This document shows positions 1 through 10,739 of a stretch of 64,000 bases of DNA, piece after piece. Positions within the stretch are counted from its first letter, which is position 1. Each line of letters starts with the position of its first letter. This DNA is from Toxorhynchites rutilus septentrionalis (lineage: Eukaryota; Arthropoda; Insecta; Diptera; Culicidae): positions 177,947,788-178,011,787 of the forward strand of contig NC_073746.1 of assembly GCF_029784135.1 (NCBI RefSeq). The letters are read 5' to 3'. The notes under the pieces are model-generated. The model ran no database searches. It saw only the letters and a list, made by a program, of their open reading frames with translations, and had not been told where the DNA came from. The position numbers were made by a program, and so were the translations under genes.

Positions 1-110
1 TGAAAATTGCATTTCCCCATACATTTGTTCCGTCCATTGTGTGCTTTCCAGAACAGAGCTGTCAATAACGAGCAGCTTATCGACGAGCAACGGAGGGGAA
101 ACCGTAAAGG
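1..110. other. Flanking DNA, no feature recognised
   Basis: Mixed-composition sequence left of the small inverted-repeat element. The open frames crossing it are short and run into that element, and I see no domain, splice or RNA signal that would make any of them a gene. Confidence 0.5.
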
Positions 111-438
111 CGCGTCCACATTATGCCGAATGATGCCGATCGGCCTGTACCAGGCGGCATATTCGGTTCGTTATGTAATGTGGACGGCCCATCGGGTGCA
201 CGAAGCCGAAGCCCCATCGGATGCACGAAGTCATTACGAACACACGAAACACAATGTCGTCAACGCTAATTTACTTCGTTTTGTTTTGGTTCGACTTTCT
301 CGAACCGGACCCACTTGCTTCGGGTTGGGTTCGGTTTGATTCGAGTCGGTTTTCGGCATGTCGGCAAGCCCAGGCGGTACGTCCACATTTAGTCGGCTTT
401 ACCGGGCGGCCAAGGCCGATTGGCGTAATGTGGACGCG
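111..438. mobile_element. MITE-like element with 17-bp terminal inverted repeats
   Basis: The left end CGCGTCCACATTATGCC (111-127) is matched in inverse by GGCGTAATGTGGACGCG (422-438), 16 of 17 bases. Two more arms of the same motif lie inside: AATGTGGACG near 178-187 and CGTCCACATTTAGTCGGC near 381-398. The element can therefore fold as two smaller hairpins as well as one large one. There is no coding capacity. I could not find a clear target-site duplication, so the superfamily stays open. A related GTGGACGCGGCC fragment occurs near 832-843. Confidence 0.6.
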
Positions 439-1804
439 TCTTAAGATGTGAAGTCTCCGTGAACAAAAAAAAGAAGAACGGAGGGGAATATTTGCTTAGA
501 GTATAAACAGTGGATCTTGCTGAGGCAAACTTCATTCTTCGTAAGGACACCGACTGGACAACATCGTTGCTGGGCGAGCTGGACGGAGAGGGATCCAATG
601 GTTTTCTCAAGGCAATGTGGGTGGAGGAGTAATATGAGGAAAGAGTAGAGTTTTCCAAGGGCCTTTTTGAAGGCTAGAGACGAATGAACTGAAGAAGTTC
701 AAAGAATATTTAATTCAAAAAGGAAAGGAAGGAATGGCAAACTTTCAGTATCATTATGGATACGAAACAATGAACATCGCTTGTTCTTCCTTGTTTTGCG
801 TCATCGCATGTCTTCGTTTCGGATTGAGCTGTGGACGCGGCCAAATTACTCACTCGCTGGCATTGCAATCATTGCATCAAACTGATGCCATTGCATTATT
901 GTTTTGAGCTACACAATTGTGTGGGGAATCAGTTGCTTCAAGCCATCGATATATGGATATTTTTGTGCGTACGTGCGTGCTTCATAACCCGTACGTAAAA
1001 ATAGTGCATCTTCGCTACGCTGAAACCCCATTTGTAATGATAAATATAAACAAGGAGGGGACATAGCGGGAGGGAAATATTTACGCTAGAGTATTAGTAA
1101 TGAATCTCTGCTGAGGCAAAAATTCAGCTTTTTTCCAAGCAGTTAACATCGTTCGTTTCCTGTCATCATAAATGCATCATTGGTGCCTTTGACATTGCAT
1201 CAATGCATTGAACTGACGCTATGGCGAAGCAGGTGTTAACGTTGTGCACCAAAGAATAATTAGGGTAATACCATGTTATTCAAGAAGTTATAATAAGTCA
1301 TTAATTTATTTGGGTTCGCGTGCAGATAGAGTTTATTTCGCTTATTTAGTCACGAAGAAAGTAAATTTCGTTCTGGAATTTTGTATGTGATTTGGTTTCT
1401 CTTGCCAGTAGCAAAACTTTCTCTACTAAAGATGGCAGCTGCGCTTATCTCGAGCATGTATTGTTCTGCGAGCACAAGAATAAATCATCAAACAATTATG
1501 GTCAAATGATTCTACTATAAAAAAAATTGGGGCGACCAAATGGTTATTTCAAAAGAATGTAGAATGTAAATTGATTATTTCAAAATTTTCGTAGCATTAT
1601 AAAATAATATCCGCAAGCGTAGTTCAACGTCAACAATATCGGTCGTGTCTTGAACACAACCTCCTATATATTTTTTTCATTAAACATAGGGTAAATGATC
1701 TTGATTTGTCCAATGTAGGGTGATTTCACGTATTTTCTTCGACTTTTCTTCATGAAAATCACATATAATTGAGACGAGTTTAGGTTTGTTGAAAAGCCCT
1801 AAGT
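439..1804. other. Intergenic flank with diverged repeat fragments
   Basis: No gene is recognisable in these 1.4 kb. About 50 bp at 480-530 recur in diverged form at 1068-1121; both contain an AATATTT...AGAGTAT...CTGAGGCAAA framework. Positions 532-595 resemble 61772-61846 inside the long element at the right end, sharing ACAACATCGTTGC and GGTGGACGG-type words. The remainder is AT-rich, with runs such as AAAAAAAATTGG near 1520 and no obvious open frame. Confidence 0.5.
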
Positions 1805-1812
1805 CTCTAGTT
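1805..1812. repeat. hAT target-site duplication, left
   Basis: CTCTAGTT, identical to 4599-4606. The perfect 8-bp match fixes the outer element boundaries. Confidence 0.85.
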
Positions 1813-2850
1813 CAGTGATTTTCAACCGGTGGGGAATTCCCCCTAGTCATTAAAAGGGGGAATTGTGCAAGGGAATATTGCACATTTACTTTGTTTCGAA
1901 GATGACAATGATTGGCAAAAATTGCCACAAAAACTTGATTGGATACGCTAAAATTTGCGATCCTCGGCGAACATTTCCAAATCTGAAATGTAATGTTCAA
2001 TTGAACAACTTCGCATTGTTTGAAAAACTTTCGTGAGTGAATAATGATGGAACAAACGACAAAACTATACAGAAGACCATAAAAATGAAAATTGTACAGC
2101 AGTTGCCGGGACTTTTCACAACAAGTTAAACCTGAAACCAGTGACTTGACTAGAAAATGAATTGACTAGCGTTGACTAGCAAGGATGACTGGTGAACTAG
2201 TCCAGTCAGTGGTTATTTTAACTGGAGGAATTCGTTTTGGGGGAATTCACTTCAAATGCAATGAGGACAATTTGACTGGAAAGAACGCCCGACTGACTGT
2301 TTAGTCGTTTTGGCGGAGAAACTTCGTTAAGAAGCCAAAAGTCATTACTAACTGAGTACGGAAATAGTTAGCCAGATAGTCAGCTGACTATCCTCAGTTA
2401 ACTATGACTATGCAGAGCCCTGCTTGAAACATATTTTCCTTATACAGTGGTAGACATTCGTTTAGCCGCACCCTATTTTTCCTCAATATTTTTAAAAATA
2501 AGTCAATTCTTTGTACAGTGTCGTTCATAAAAGACTATTATTGTTTATTTTCATCGAATTCATTCTAAAAAAAAAAGTATAAATTCACTTTTTGTTTTCT
2601 AAGTAATTCAAATATGTGGAATCAGGGTGGACATTCCTTTAGCCACATCCTAAAATTTCAATAAAAGAAAATTTGTGCGGCAAATTTCGAGTCCAACCGG
2701 TAGCTAATATTAAGTATGTCCACCTCCATTTCGGATCACTTTGAAAACTCGATTTGGCATCGAGTCAGACAGCTTTTAAAGTGTTGCCATATTGATTATA
2801 GCCCAACCCTCCTGAATTACTGCCTTGAGACTGGAAATGTTGTCAAAATG

Positions 2851-3710
2851 TCATCCGTTTGCATAGACCATCTCGGTCAAGGGTCTCCATAGGTTCTTTA
2901 TGGGATTGCAATCGACTGCAAGCAGGTCATACAAGAAGCGGAAAGTCCTTCTTGGCAAACCATGCCTTCGATTGCTTGGAAATGTGGATCTATGCATAAA
3001 TAATCCTGCTGAAAAAACCACACCCTCGGTAGCGTTATTCTCAATATGGCCAATCAAAACGTCCTCCAGTAATTGAAGATACTTTTCGGAGTTCATTCGG
3101 ATGAAAATGAAACAAATGAGAAACTTGCTGCGATCGGAAACGGTTACCTACGGTCACTGTCAAACTTCCGCCCCCTAAGTTTCGCTTCGATCTCACGACA
3201 TGCCGTTGACTTAAATTGTACCAATAGCAACTGTAACAGTCCGGACCATCCAAATTGAACTTTTTTCGCCGGAAAATACAACATTTCTCCATTCTAGTTT
3301 CCATTCCATGTATTGCCGGGCGAAAATGAGATGGTTCTGCTTATGGGTGGCGGTCAGTTTCGGCCTCCCTTGAGGTTTCTTCCACATGATGTTTGGTGAC
3401 TCATTCAAGATGCGCGCAATATACCTCTGCGTTACTGGAACAACCGATTCTGCCTTAATGTATGAGCAGGACATCGTTTCCTGATTGCTTCGTGTCTTAT
3501 TCGACCATTAAGACGCAAAGTAACTTTGGTGTTCCCATTTGGTGGCCGTTATATCCCATATTTCTGGCATTATTTATAGAAATTCCGTACCACTTTCTCA
3601 GATAGACCAATTTTTGTTACGATCGAGCGATTAGAAAACTTTTGTTCACTGAATATCTTTATTATTTTCCGCCCCTCTTCCGTCAATATAAAACTTTCGC
3701 CATTCCTTCA
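2851..3710 (-). pseudogene. Tc1-like transposase pseudogene
   Basis: Minus-strand fragments in shifted frames cover nearly a whole Tc1-type transposase. The DNA-binding helix-turn-helix part (about 3710-3560, words such as RSIVTKIGLS and VVRNF) is followed by a GRPKLT linker motif (near 3370). Next comes the start of the catalytic domain (near 3290-3260, frames SGEK and KKFNLDGPD) and then the region ending NPIKNLW (near 2885). The catalytic triad appears lost: the first aspartate block reads SGEK where the family has an S-D-E-K type motif, the central QDNA-like block is absent (FSAGLFMHRS), and the terminal glutamate is lysine in NPIKNLW. Several frameshifts and stops confirm decay. Confidence 0.82.
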
Positions 3711-3923
3711 AATTCTACGTAAATCACTAATCTGACCAACTTCTTACGTTGCACATCTAATATTTATCTTGTAAATTGAACATTCCCAAGTATTTTTTTC
3801 CAAAAAACACAGATAAAGGCTTGATGATGATTATGCGAAAACTCGATTTTCGCATGCCCTCCGACTAAACGTATGTCTCGGGAAAAAACGACGTTTGAAT
3901 GTTTATATTCACCGATGCCGCCT

Positions 3924-3941
3924 TGTGTGTGTGTGTGTGTG
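3924..3941 (+). repeat. (TG)n microsatellite
   Basis: An uninterrupted TG run inside the Tc1 element, between its inner right repeat and the terminal repeat. Confidence 0.9.
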
Positions 3942-4098
3942 CGTGATTGTGACGTACGTCCTTTCAATAAAAGTGACTTAAATATACTATCACTACAGCA
4001 CATAAGTATCCCGATAAAAAGAACATTCCTGGTTGTTTTGTAAGTGTTTCAAGTTTTTTTTCAAGTGCGGCTAAACGAATGTCTATCACTGTATCAAG

Positions 4099-4345
4099 GA
4101 ACAAATTTGGACATGGTTTGAATTGCCTTCCGACTGGCAGTGACGAGAGTTTTGGATCAATTTCTGAACACACTCATCGATCTACAAATGATCGATTCTT
4201 ATCCTGATATGCGGAATAAGCGTTACGAGTGTTGTTGTCTTTTGCGTAGAATTTATGTGAATCTGGATTTCAGACAATGCTGCCGATGGGAAAAAAAACA
4301 CCGTAACAGAGTGAATATCGAAGACATGAAGTGTGTTTTTCGATA
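4099..4345 (+). pseudogene. hAT transposase C-terminal remnant
   Basis: Two islands of hAT-like coding sequence remain between the nested Tc1 and the right end. Around 4144-4164 the frame reads REFWINF and is then stopped by TGA at 4165. Around 4293-4334 another frame reads KKHRNRVNIEDMKC before a stop near 4343. A KxRNRLxxED(D/M) block close to the C-terminus is characteristic of the hAT dimerisation region in ZBED-like transposases, and an FWI-type motif usually lies upstream of it. In-frame stops and a frameshift make this non-functional. The upstream catalytic part is missing. The family match is from memory of the motif, not a search. Confidence 0.6.
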
Positions 4346-4598
4346 ACGCTCTCAAGAGCTACGATTTTGGTGGAAATCGTTCAGACGAAGGTGCCATACT
4401 GACTTGCCAAACTTTATATACCATTTTTGTAACCAGCATAAACACAAATTTGTTACAATTATAACTCCAAATCCTTATGTATTGTTACATGACTTTACTG
4501 ATATGCTACAGACTTTCTTACAACATATTGATAGAGTTGAAGCACGTGAATTAATGTTAGCGAAGGGGGGAATCGAGCAAAAAAGGTTGAAACCACTG

Positions 4599-4606
4599 CT
4601 CTAGTT
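4599..4606. repeat. hAT target-site duplication, right
   Basis: CTCTAGTT, the partner of 1805-1812. Confidence 0.85.
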
Positions 4607-4686
4607 TCTAATTCTACCGTATGGCGTTGAAATTATTCGAATATTCATGTCTTTAGCGATTTCCCTCAAAGAGAAATTATGAACAC
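4607..4686. other. Junction of flank and satellite
   Basis: Eighty bases separate the hAT target duplication from the first GCATC unit. The satellite begins abruptly after ATTATGAACAC at 4686, with a pentamer array rather than with an M1 or 38-mer module. Confidence 0.6.
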
Positions 4687-5200
4687 GCATCGCATCGCAT
4701 CGCATCGCATCGCATCGCATCGCATCGCATCGCATCGCATCGCATCGCATCGCATCGCATCGCATCGCATCGCATCGCATCGCATCGCATCGCATCGCAT
4801 CGCATCGCATCGCATCGCATCGCATCGCATCGCATCGCATCGCATCGCATCGCATCGCATCGCATCGCATCGCATCGCATCGCATCGCATCGCATCGCAT
4901 CGCATCGCATCGCATCGCATCGCATCGCATCGCATCGCATCGCATCGCATCGCATCGCATCGCATCGCATCGCATCGCATCGCATCGCATCGCATCGCAT
5001 CGCATCGCATCGCATCGCATCGCATCGCATCGCATCGCATCGCATCGCATCGCATCGCATCGCATCGCATCGCATCGCATCGCATCGTATCGCATCGCAT
5101 CGCATCGCATCGCATCGCATCGCATCGCATCGCATCGCATCGCATCGCATCGCATCGCATCGCATCGCATCGCATCGCATCGCATCGCATCGCATCGCAT
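4687..5200. repeat. (GCATC)n array, 514 bp, at the satellite edge
   Basis: The first satellite array, 102 pentamers plus GCAT, with a single C-to-T change at 5088. Its left side abuts non-satellite DNA; its right side abuts M1. Confidence 0.95.
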
Positions 5201-5294
5201 TCCCCAGGCAGCTTGGTTTTGATGGCTATGTTGGGGAAACCGTGCCAATCAAAACGGGGTTGATAGGGCGTTTATATAACTATATTTTCTCTTT
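5201..5294. repeat. Module M1 (representative copy)
   Basis: This 94-bp module starts TCCCCAGGCAGC and ends TTTTCTCTTT. It contains a hairpin-forming pair GTTTTGAT (5216-5223) and ATCAAAAC (5248-5255), extended by GG/CC with a one-base bulge, around a 24-base loop. TCCCC near the start and GGGGA near 5233-5237 offer an alternative pairing. The same module recurs about 70 times with few changes; a CCTGG variant for CTTGG marks copies near 22088, 26573, 27603, 36870, 38453 and 50733. Confidence 0.9.
5245..5279 (+). promoter_or_regulatory. CCAAT box and TATA-like element inside M1 (representative)
   Basis: CCAATCAAAAC (5245-5255) is followed about 26 bp later by GGGCG-TTTATATAA (5267-5279). This is a promoter-like spacing repeated in almost every M1 copy. 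A pyrimidine-rich TTTCAATCCC start-like region follows 15-20 bp downstream, slightly closer than a usual initiator. No gene follows, so any transcription would produce satellite RNA. The copies at 59,860 and 63,815 carry TTTAGATAAC, which damages the TATA. The function is inferred only. Confidence 0.35.
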
Positions 5295-5408
5295 CAATCC
5301 CATTTCATCTCTGCCACCGGACTGAACAGTGGCAATCCCATTTATTTTCTGCCACCGGACTGAACAGATGCAATCCCATTTCTTTTCTGCCATCGGACTA
5401 AACAGTGG
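5295..5408. repeat. 38-bp repeat, three tandem copies (representative)
   Basis: CAATCCC recurs at 5295, 5333 and 5371, giving an exact 38-bp period. The units differ at fixed sites: TTTCATCTCTGCCACC in the first, TTTATTTTCTGCCACC in the second, TTTCTTTTCTGCCATC with GGACTAAAC in the third. This order is kept in most units across the window, so the triplet is the amplified unit rather than the single 38-mer. In M2 domains further variants occur (GTCGGACTG, AACCGGACTG, ACCGTACTG). Confidence 0.93.
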
Positions 5409-5418
5409 TTTATTAGCC

Positions 5419-6077
5419 GCATCGCATCGCATCGCATCGCATCGCATCGCATCGCATCGCATCGCATCGCATCGCATCGCATCGCATCGCATCGCATCGC
5501 ATCGCATCGCATCGCATCGCATCGCATCGCATCGCATCGCATCGCATCGCATCGCATCGCATCGCATCGCATCGCATCGCATCGCATCGCATCGCATCGC
5601 ATCGCATCGCATCGCATCGCATCGCATCGCATCGCATCGCATCGCATCGCATCGCATCGCATCGCATCGCATCGCATCGCATCGCATCGCATCGCATCGC
5701 ATCGCATCGCATCGCATCGCATCGCATCGCATCGCATCGCATCGCATCGCATCGCATCGCATCGCATCGCATCGCATCGCATCGCATCGCATCGCATCGC
5801 ATCGCATCGCATCGCATCGCATCGCATCGCATCGCATCGCATCGCATCGCATCGCATCGCATCGCATCGCATCGCATCGCATCGCATCGCATCGCATCGC
5901 ATCGCATCGCATCGCATCGCATCGCATCGCATCGCATCGCATCGCATCGCATCGCATCGCATCGCATCGCATCGCATCGCATCGCATCGCATCGCATCGC
6001 ATCGCATCGCATCGCATCGCATCGCATCGCATCGCATCGCATCGCATCGCATCGCATCGCATCGCATCGCATCGCAT
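5419..6077. repeat. (GCATC)n array, 659 bp
   Basis: 131 uninterrupted pentamers plus GCAT between TTATTAGCC and TCCCCAGG. It is the second longest array and has no variant pentamer that I can see. Confidence 0.95.
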
Positions 6078-7660
6078 TCCCCAGGCAGCTTGGTTTTGAT
6101 GGCTATGTTGGGGAAACCGTGCCAATCAAAACGGGGTTGATAGGGCGTTTATATAACTATATTTTCTCTTTCAATCCCATTTCATCTCTGCCACCGGACT
6201 GAACAGTGGCAATCCCATTTATTTTCTGCCACCGGACTGAACAGAGGCAATCCCACTTCTTTTCTGCCATCGGACTAAACAGTGGTTTATTAGCCGCATC
6301 GCATCGCATTCCCCAGGCAGCTTGGTTTTGATGGCTATGTTGGGGAAACCGTGCCAATCAAAACGGGGTTGATAGGGCGTTTATATAACTATATTTTCTC
6401 TTTCAATCCCATTTCATCTCTGCCACCGGACTGAACAGTGGCAATCCCATTTATTTTCTGCCACCGGACTGAACAGAGGCAATCCCATTTCTTTTCTGCC
6501 ATCGGACTAAACAGTGGTTTATTAGCCGCATCGCATCGCATCGCATCGCATCGCATCGCATCGCATCGCATCGCATCGCATCGCATCGCATCGCATCGCA
6601 TCGCATCGCATCGCATCGCATTCCCCAGGCAGCTTGGTTTTGATGGCTATGTTGGGGAAACCGTGCCAATCAAAACGGGGTTGATAGGGCGTTTATATAA
6701 CTATATTTTCTCTTTCAATCCCATTTCATCTCTGCCACCGGACTGAACAGTGGCAATCCCATTTATTTTCTGCCACCGGACTGAACAGATGCAATCCCAT
6801 TTCTTTTCTGCCATCGGACTAAACAGTGGTTTATTAGCCGCATCGCATCGCATCGCATCGCATCGCATCGCATCGCATCGCATCGCATCGCATCGCATCG
6901 CATCGCATCGCATCGCATCGCATCGCATTCCCCAGGCAGCTTGGTTTTGATGGCTATGTTGGGGAAACCGTGCCAATCAAAACGGGGTTGATAGGGCGTT
7001 TATATAACTATATTTTCTCTTTCAATCCCATTTCATCTCTGCCACCGGACTGAACAGTGGCAATCCCATTTCTTTTCTGCCATCGGACTAAACAGTGGTT
7101 TATTAGCCGCATCGCATCGCATCGCATCGCATCGCATTCCCCAGGCAGCTTGGTTTTGATGGCTATGTTGGGGAAACCGTGCCAATCAAAACGGGCGTTT
7201 ATATAACTATATTTTCTCTTTCAATCCCATTTCATCTCTGCCACCGGACTGAACAGTGGCAATCCCATTTATTTTCTGCCACCGGACTGAACAGATGCAA
7301 TCCCATTTCTTTTCTGCCATCGGACTAAACAGTGGTTTATTAGCCGCATCGCATCGCATTCCCCAGGCAGCTTGGTTTTGATGGCTATGTTGGGGAAACC
7401 GTGCCAATCAAAACGGGGTTGATAGGGCGTTTATATAACCATTCCCCAGGCAGCTTGGTTTTGATGGCTATGTTGGGGAAACCGTGCCAATCAAAACGGG
7501 GTTGATAGGGCGTTTATATAACTATATTTTCTCTTTCAATCCCATTTCATCTCTGCCACCGGACTGAACAGTGGCAATCCCATTTATTTTCTGCCACCGG
7601 ACTGAACAGATGCAATCCCATTTCTTTTCTGCCATCGGACTAAACAGTGGTTTATTAGCC

Positions 7661-7809
7661 GCATCGCATCGCATCGCATCGCATCGCATCGCATCGCATC
7701 GCATCGCATCGCATCGCATCGCATCGCATCGCATCGCATCGCATCGCATCGCATCGCATCGCATCGCATCGCATCGCATCGCATCGCATCGCATCGCATC
7801 GCTTCGCAT
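7661..7809. repeat. (GCATC)n array, 149 bp
   Basis: Bounded by TTATTAGCC and TCCCCAGG; the final full pentamer is GCTTC (7801). Confidence 0.95.
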
Positions 7810-8120
7810 TCCCCAGGCAGCTTGGTTTTGATGGCTATGTTGGGGAAACCGTGCCAATCAAAACGGGGTTGATAGGGCGTTTATATAACTATATTTTCTC
7901 TTTCAATCCCATTTCATCTCTGCCACCGGACTGAACAGTGGCAATCCCATTTATTTTCTGCCACCGGACTGAACAGATGCAATCCCATTTCTTTTCTGCC
8001 ATCGGACTAAACAGTGGTTTATTAGCCGCATCGCATCGCATCGCATCGCATCGCATCGCATCGCATCGCATCGCATCGCATCGCATCGCATCGCATCGCA
8101 TCGCATCGCATCGCATCGCA

Positions 8121-9010
8121 TTCCCCAGGCAGCTTGGTTTTGATGGCTATGTTGGGGAAACCGTGCCAATCAAAACGGGGTTGATAGGGCGTTTATATAA
8201 CTATATTTTCTCTTTCAATCCCATTTCATCTCTGCCACCGGACTGAACAGTGGCAATCCCATTTATTTTCTGCCACCGGACTGAACAGAGGCAATCCCAT
8301 TTCTTTTCTGCCATCGGACTAAACAGTGGTTTATTAGCCGCATAGCATCGCATCGCATCGCATCGCATTCCCCAGGCAGCTTGGTTTTGATGGCTATGTT
8401 GGGGAAACCGTGCCAATCAAAACGGGCGTTTATATAACTATATTTTCTCTTTCAATCCCATTTCATCTCTGCCACCGGACTGAACAGTGGCAATCCCATT
8501 TATTTTCTGCCACCGGACTGAACAGATGCAATCCCATTTCTTTTCTGCCATCGGACTAAACAGTGGTTTATTAGCCGCATCGCATCGCATTCCCCAGGCA
8601 GCTTGGTTTTGATGGCTATGTTGGGGAAACCGTGCCAATCAAAACGGGGTTGATAGGGCGTTTATATAACCATTCCCCAGGCAGCTTGGTTTTGATGGCT
8701 ATGTTGGGGAAACCGTGCCAATCAAAACGGGGTTGATAGGGCGTTTATATAACTATATTTTCTCTTTCAATCCCATTTCATCTCTGCCACCGGACTGAAC
8801 AGTGGCAATCCCATTTATTTTCTGCCACCGGACTGAACAGATGCAATCCCATTTCTTTTCTGCCATCGGACTAAACAGTGGTTTATTAGCCGCATCGCAT
8901 CGCATCGCATCGCATCGCATCGCATCGCATCGCATCGCATCGCATCGCATCGCATCGCATCGCATCGCATCGCATCGCATCGCATCGCATCGCATCGCAT
9001 CGCATCGCAT
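8121..9010. repeat. Segmental duplicate block, copy 1
   Basis: Marker features recur 4360 bp downstream: an odd array GCATAGCATC at 8340 (12700), a shortened M1 with ACGGGCGTTTAT near 8423 (12783), a 14-bp array at 8577 (12937), an array-less M1 at 8672 (13032) and an array start at 8892 (13252). Spacing is identical throughout; only the lengths of the flanking arrays differ. Confidence 0.85.
8892..9010. repeat. (GCATC)n array, 119 bp
   Basis: Pure array with standard junctions. It occupies the same position in a duplicated block as the array at 13252-13390. Confidence 0.95.
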
Positions 9011-9820
9011 TCCCCAGGCAGCTTGGTTTTGATGGCTATGTTGGGGAAACCGTGCCAATCAAAACGGGGTTGATAGGGCGTTTATATAACTATATTTTCT
9101 CTTTCAATCCCATTTCATCTCTGCCACCGGACTGAACAGTGGCAATCCCATTTATTTTCTGCCACCGGACTGAACAGATGCAATCCCATTTCTTTTCTGC
9201 CATCGGACTAAACAGTGGTTTATTAGCCGCATCGCATCGCATCGCATCGCATCGCATCGCATCGCATCGCATCGCATCGCATCGCATTCCCCAGGCAGCT
9301 TGGTTTTGATGGCTATGTTGGGGAAACCGTGCCAATCAAAACGGGGTTGATAGGGCGTTTATATAACTATATTTTCTCTTTCAATCCCATTTCATCTCTG
9401 CCACCGGACTGAACAGTGGCAATCCCATTTATTTTCTGCCACCGGACTGAACAGATGCAATCCCATTTCTTTTCTGCCATCGGACTAAACAGTGGTTTAT
9501 TAGCCGCATCGCATCGCATTCCCCAGGCAGCTTGGTTTTGATGGCTATGTTGGGGAAACCGTGCCAATCAAAACGGGGTTGATAGGGCGTTTATATAACC
9601 ATTCCCCAGGCAGCTTGGTTTTGATGGCTATGTTGGGGAAACCGTGCCAATCAAAACGGGGTTGATAGGGCGTTTATATAACTATATTTTCTCTTTCAAT
9701 CCCATTTCATCTCTGCCACCGGACTGAACAGTGGCAATCCCATTTATTTTCTGCCACCGGACTGAACAGATGCAATCCCATTTCTTTTCTGCCATCGGAC
9801 TAAACAGTGGTTTATTAGCC

Positions 9821-10204
9821 GCATCGCATCGCATCGCATCGCATCGCATCGCATCGCATCGCATCGCATCGCATCGCATCGCATCGCATCGCATCGCATC
9901 GCATCGCATCGCATCGCATCGCATCGCATCGCATCGCATCGCATCGCATCGCATCGCATCGCATCGCATCGCATCGCATCGCATCGCATCGCATCGCATC
10001 GCATCGCATCGCATCGCATCGCATCGCATCGCATCGCATCGCATCGCATCGCATCGCATCGCATCGCATCGCATCGCATCGCATCGCATCGCATCGCATC
10101 GCATCGCATCGCATCGCATCGCATCGCATCGCATCGCATCGCATCGCATCGCATCGCATCGCATCGCATCGCATCGCATCGCATCGCATCGCATCGCATC
10201 GCAT
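9821..10204. repeat. (GCATC)n array, 384 bp
   Basis: 76 pentamers plus GCAT, uninterrupted, with standard junctions. Confidence 0.95.
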
Positions 10205-10739
10205 TCCCCAGGCAGCTTGGTTTTGATGGCTATGTTGGGGAAACCGTGCCAATCAAAACGGGGTTGATAGGGCGTTTATATAACTATATTTTCTCTTTCA
10301 ATCCCATTTCATCTCTGCCACCGGACTGAACAGTGGCAATCCCATTTATTTTCTGCCACCGGACTGAACAGATGCAATCCCATTTCTTTTCTGCCATCGG
10401 ACTAAACAGTGGTTTATTAGCCGCATCGCATCGCATCGCATCGCATCGCATCGCATCGCATCGCATCGCATCGCATCGCATCGCATCGCATCGCATCGCA
10501 TCGCATCGCATCGCATCGCATTCCCCAGGCAGCTTGGTTTTGATGGCTATGTTGGGGAAACCGTGCCAATCAAAACGGGGTTGATAGGGCGTTTATATAA
10601 CTATATTTTCTCTTTCAATCCCATTTCATCTCTGCCACCGGACTGAACAGTGGCAATCCCATTTATTTTCTGCCACCGGACTGAACAGAGGCAATCCCAT
10701 TTGTTTTCTGCCATCGGACTAAACAGTGGTTTATTAGCC

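Larger units (their letters stand above)
2445..4091 (-). mobile_element. Decayed Tc1/mariner transposon with IR/DR ends, nested in the hAT
   Basis: The left end CAGTGGTAGACATTCGTTTA (2445-2464, continuing to 2470) is matched in inverse at 4066-4091, 25 of 26 bases. The element is bounded by TA at 2443-2444 and 4092-4093, the Tc1/mariner target duplication. Diverged second copies of the terminal motif lie inside, about 182 bp from the left tip (near 2627-2650) and 210 bp from the right tip (near 3856-3882). They give the two-repeat inverted/direct-repeat layout known from Sleeping Beauty-like Tc1 elements. The length of 1647 bp suits a full-length element with one transposase gene, here on the minus strand and broken. 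Confidence 0.88.
1813..4598 (+). mobile_element. Decayed hAT-superfamily DNA transposon (interrupted)
   Basis: The element starts CAGTGATTTTCAACC (1813-1827) and ends GGTTGAAACCACTG (4585-4598), an imperfect terminal inverted repeat. It is flanked by a perfect 8-bp direct repeat CTCTAGTT at 1805-1812 and 4599-4606. An 8-bp duplication with CAGTG-type ends is the hAT signature. The subterminal G-rich runs (GGGGAATTCCCCC at left, GGGGGGAATCG at right) recall hAT elements related to ZBED5/FAM200-type transposases. The total of 2786 bp includes a 1647-bp nested Tc1/mariner insertion plus one TA, so the hAT itself is about 1.1 kb and has lost most of its transposase. A patch rich in GACTAG/AGTCAG words at 2140-2420 is unexplained and may be a further insertion. 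Confidence 0.85.

Noticed and set aside
2105..2440. A separate MITE within the hAT element (GACTAG-rich, ending CAGAGCCCTG)
   Set aside because: The sequence looks foreign and self-similar, but I could not find a matching left end or a target duplication.
1..4686. tRNA, snRNA or rRNA genes in the left flank
   Set aside because: I looked for A/B box pairs, cloverleaf arms and rRNA-like conserved words and saw none convincing.
4687..5200. Telomere repeat
   Set aside because: GCATC is unlike TTAGG or other known telomere motifs, the arrays are internal and bounded by M1, and dipteran telomeres are not made of short telomerase repeats.
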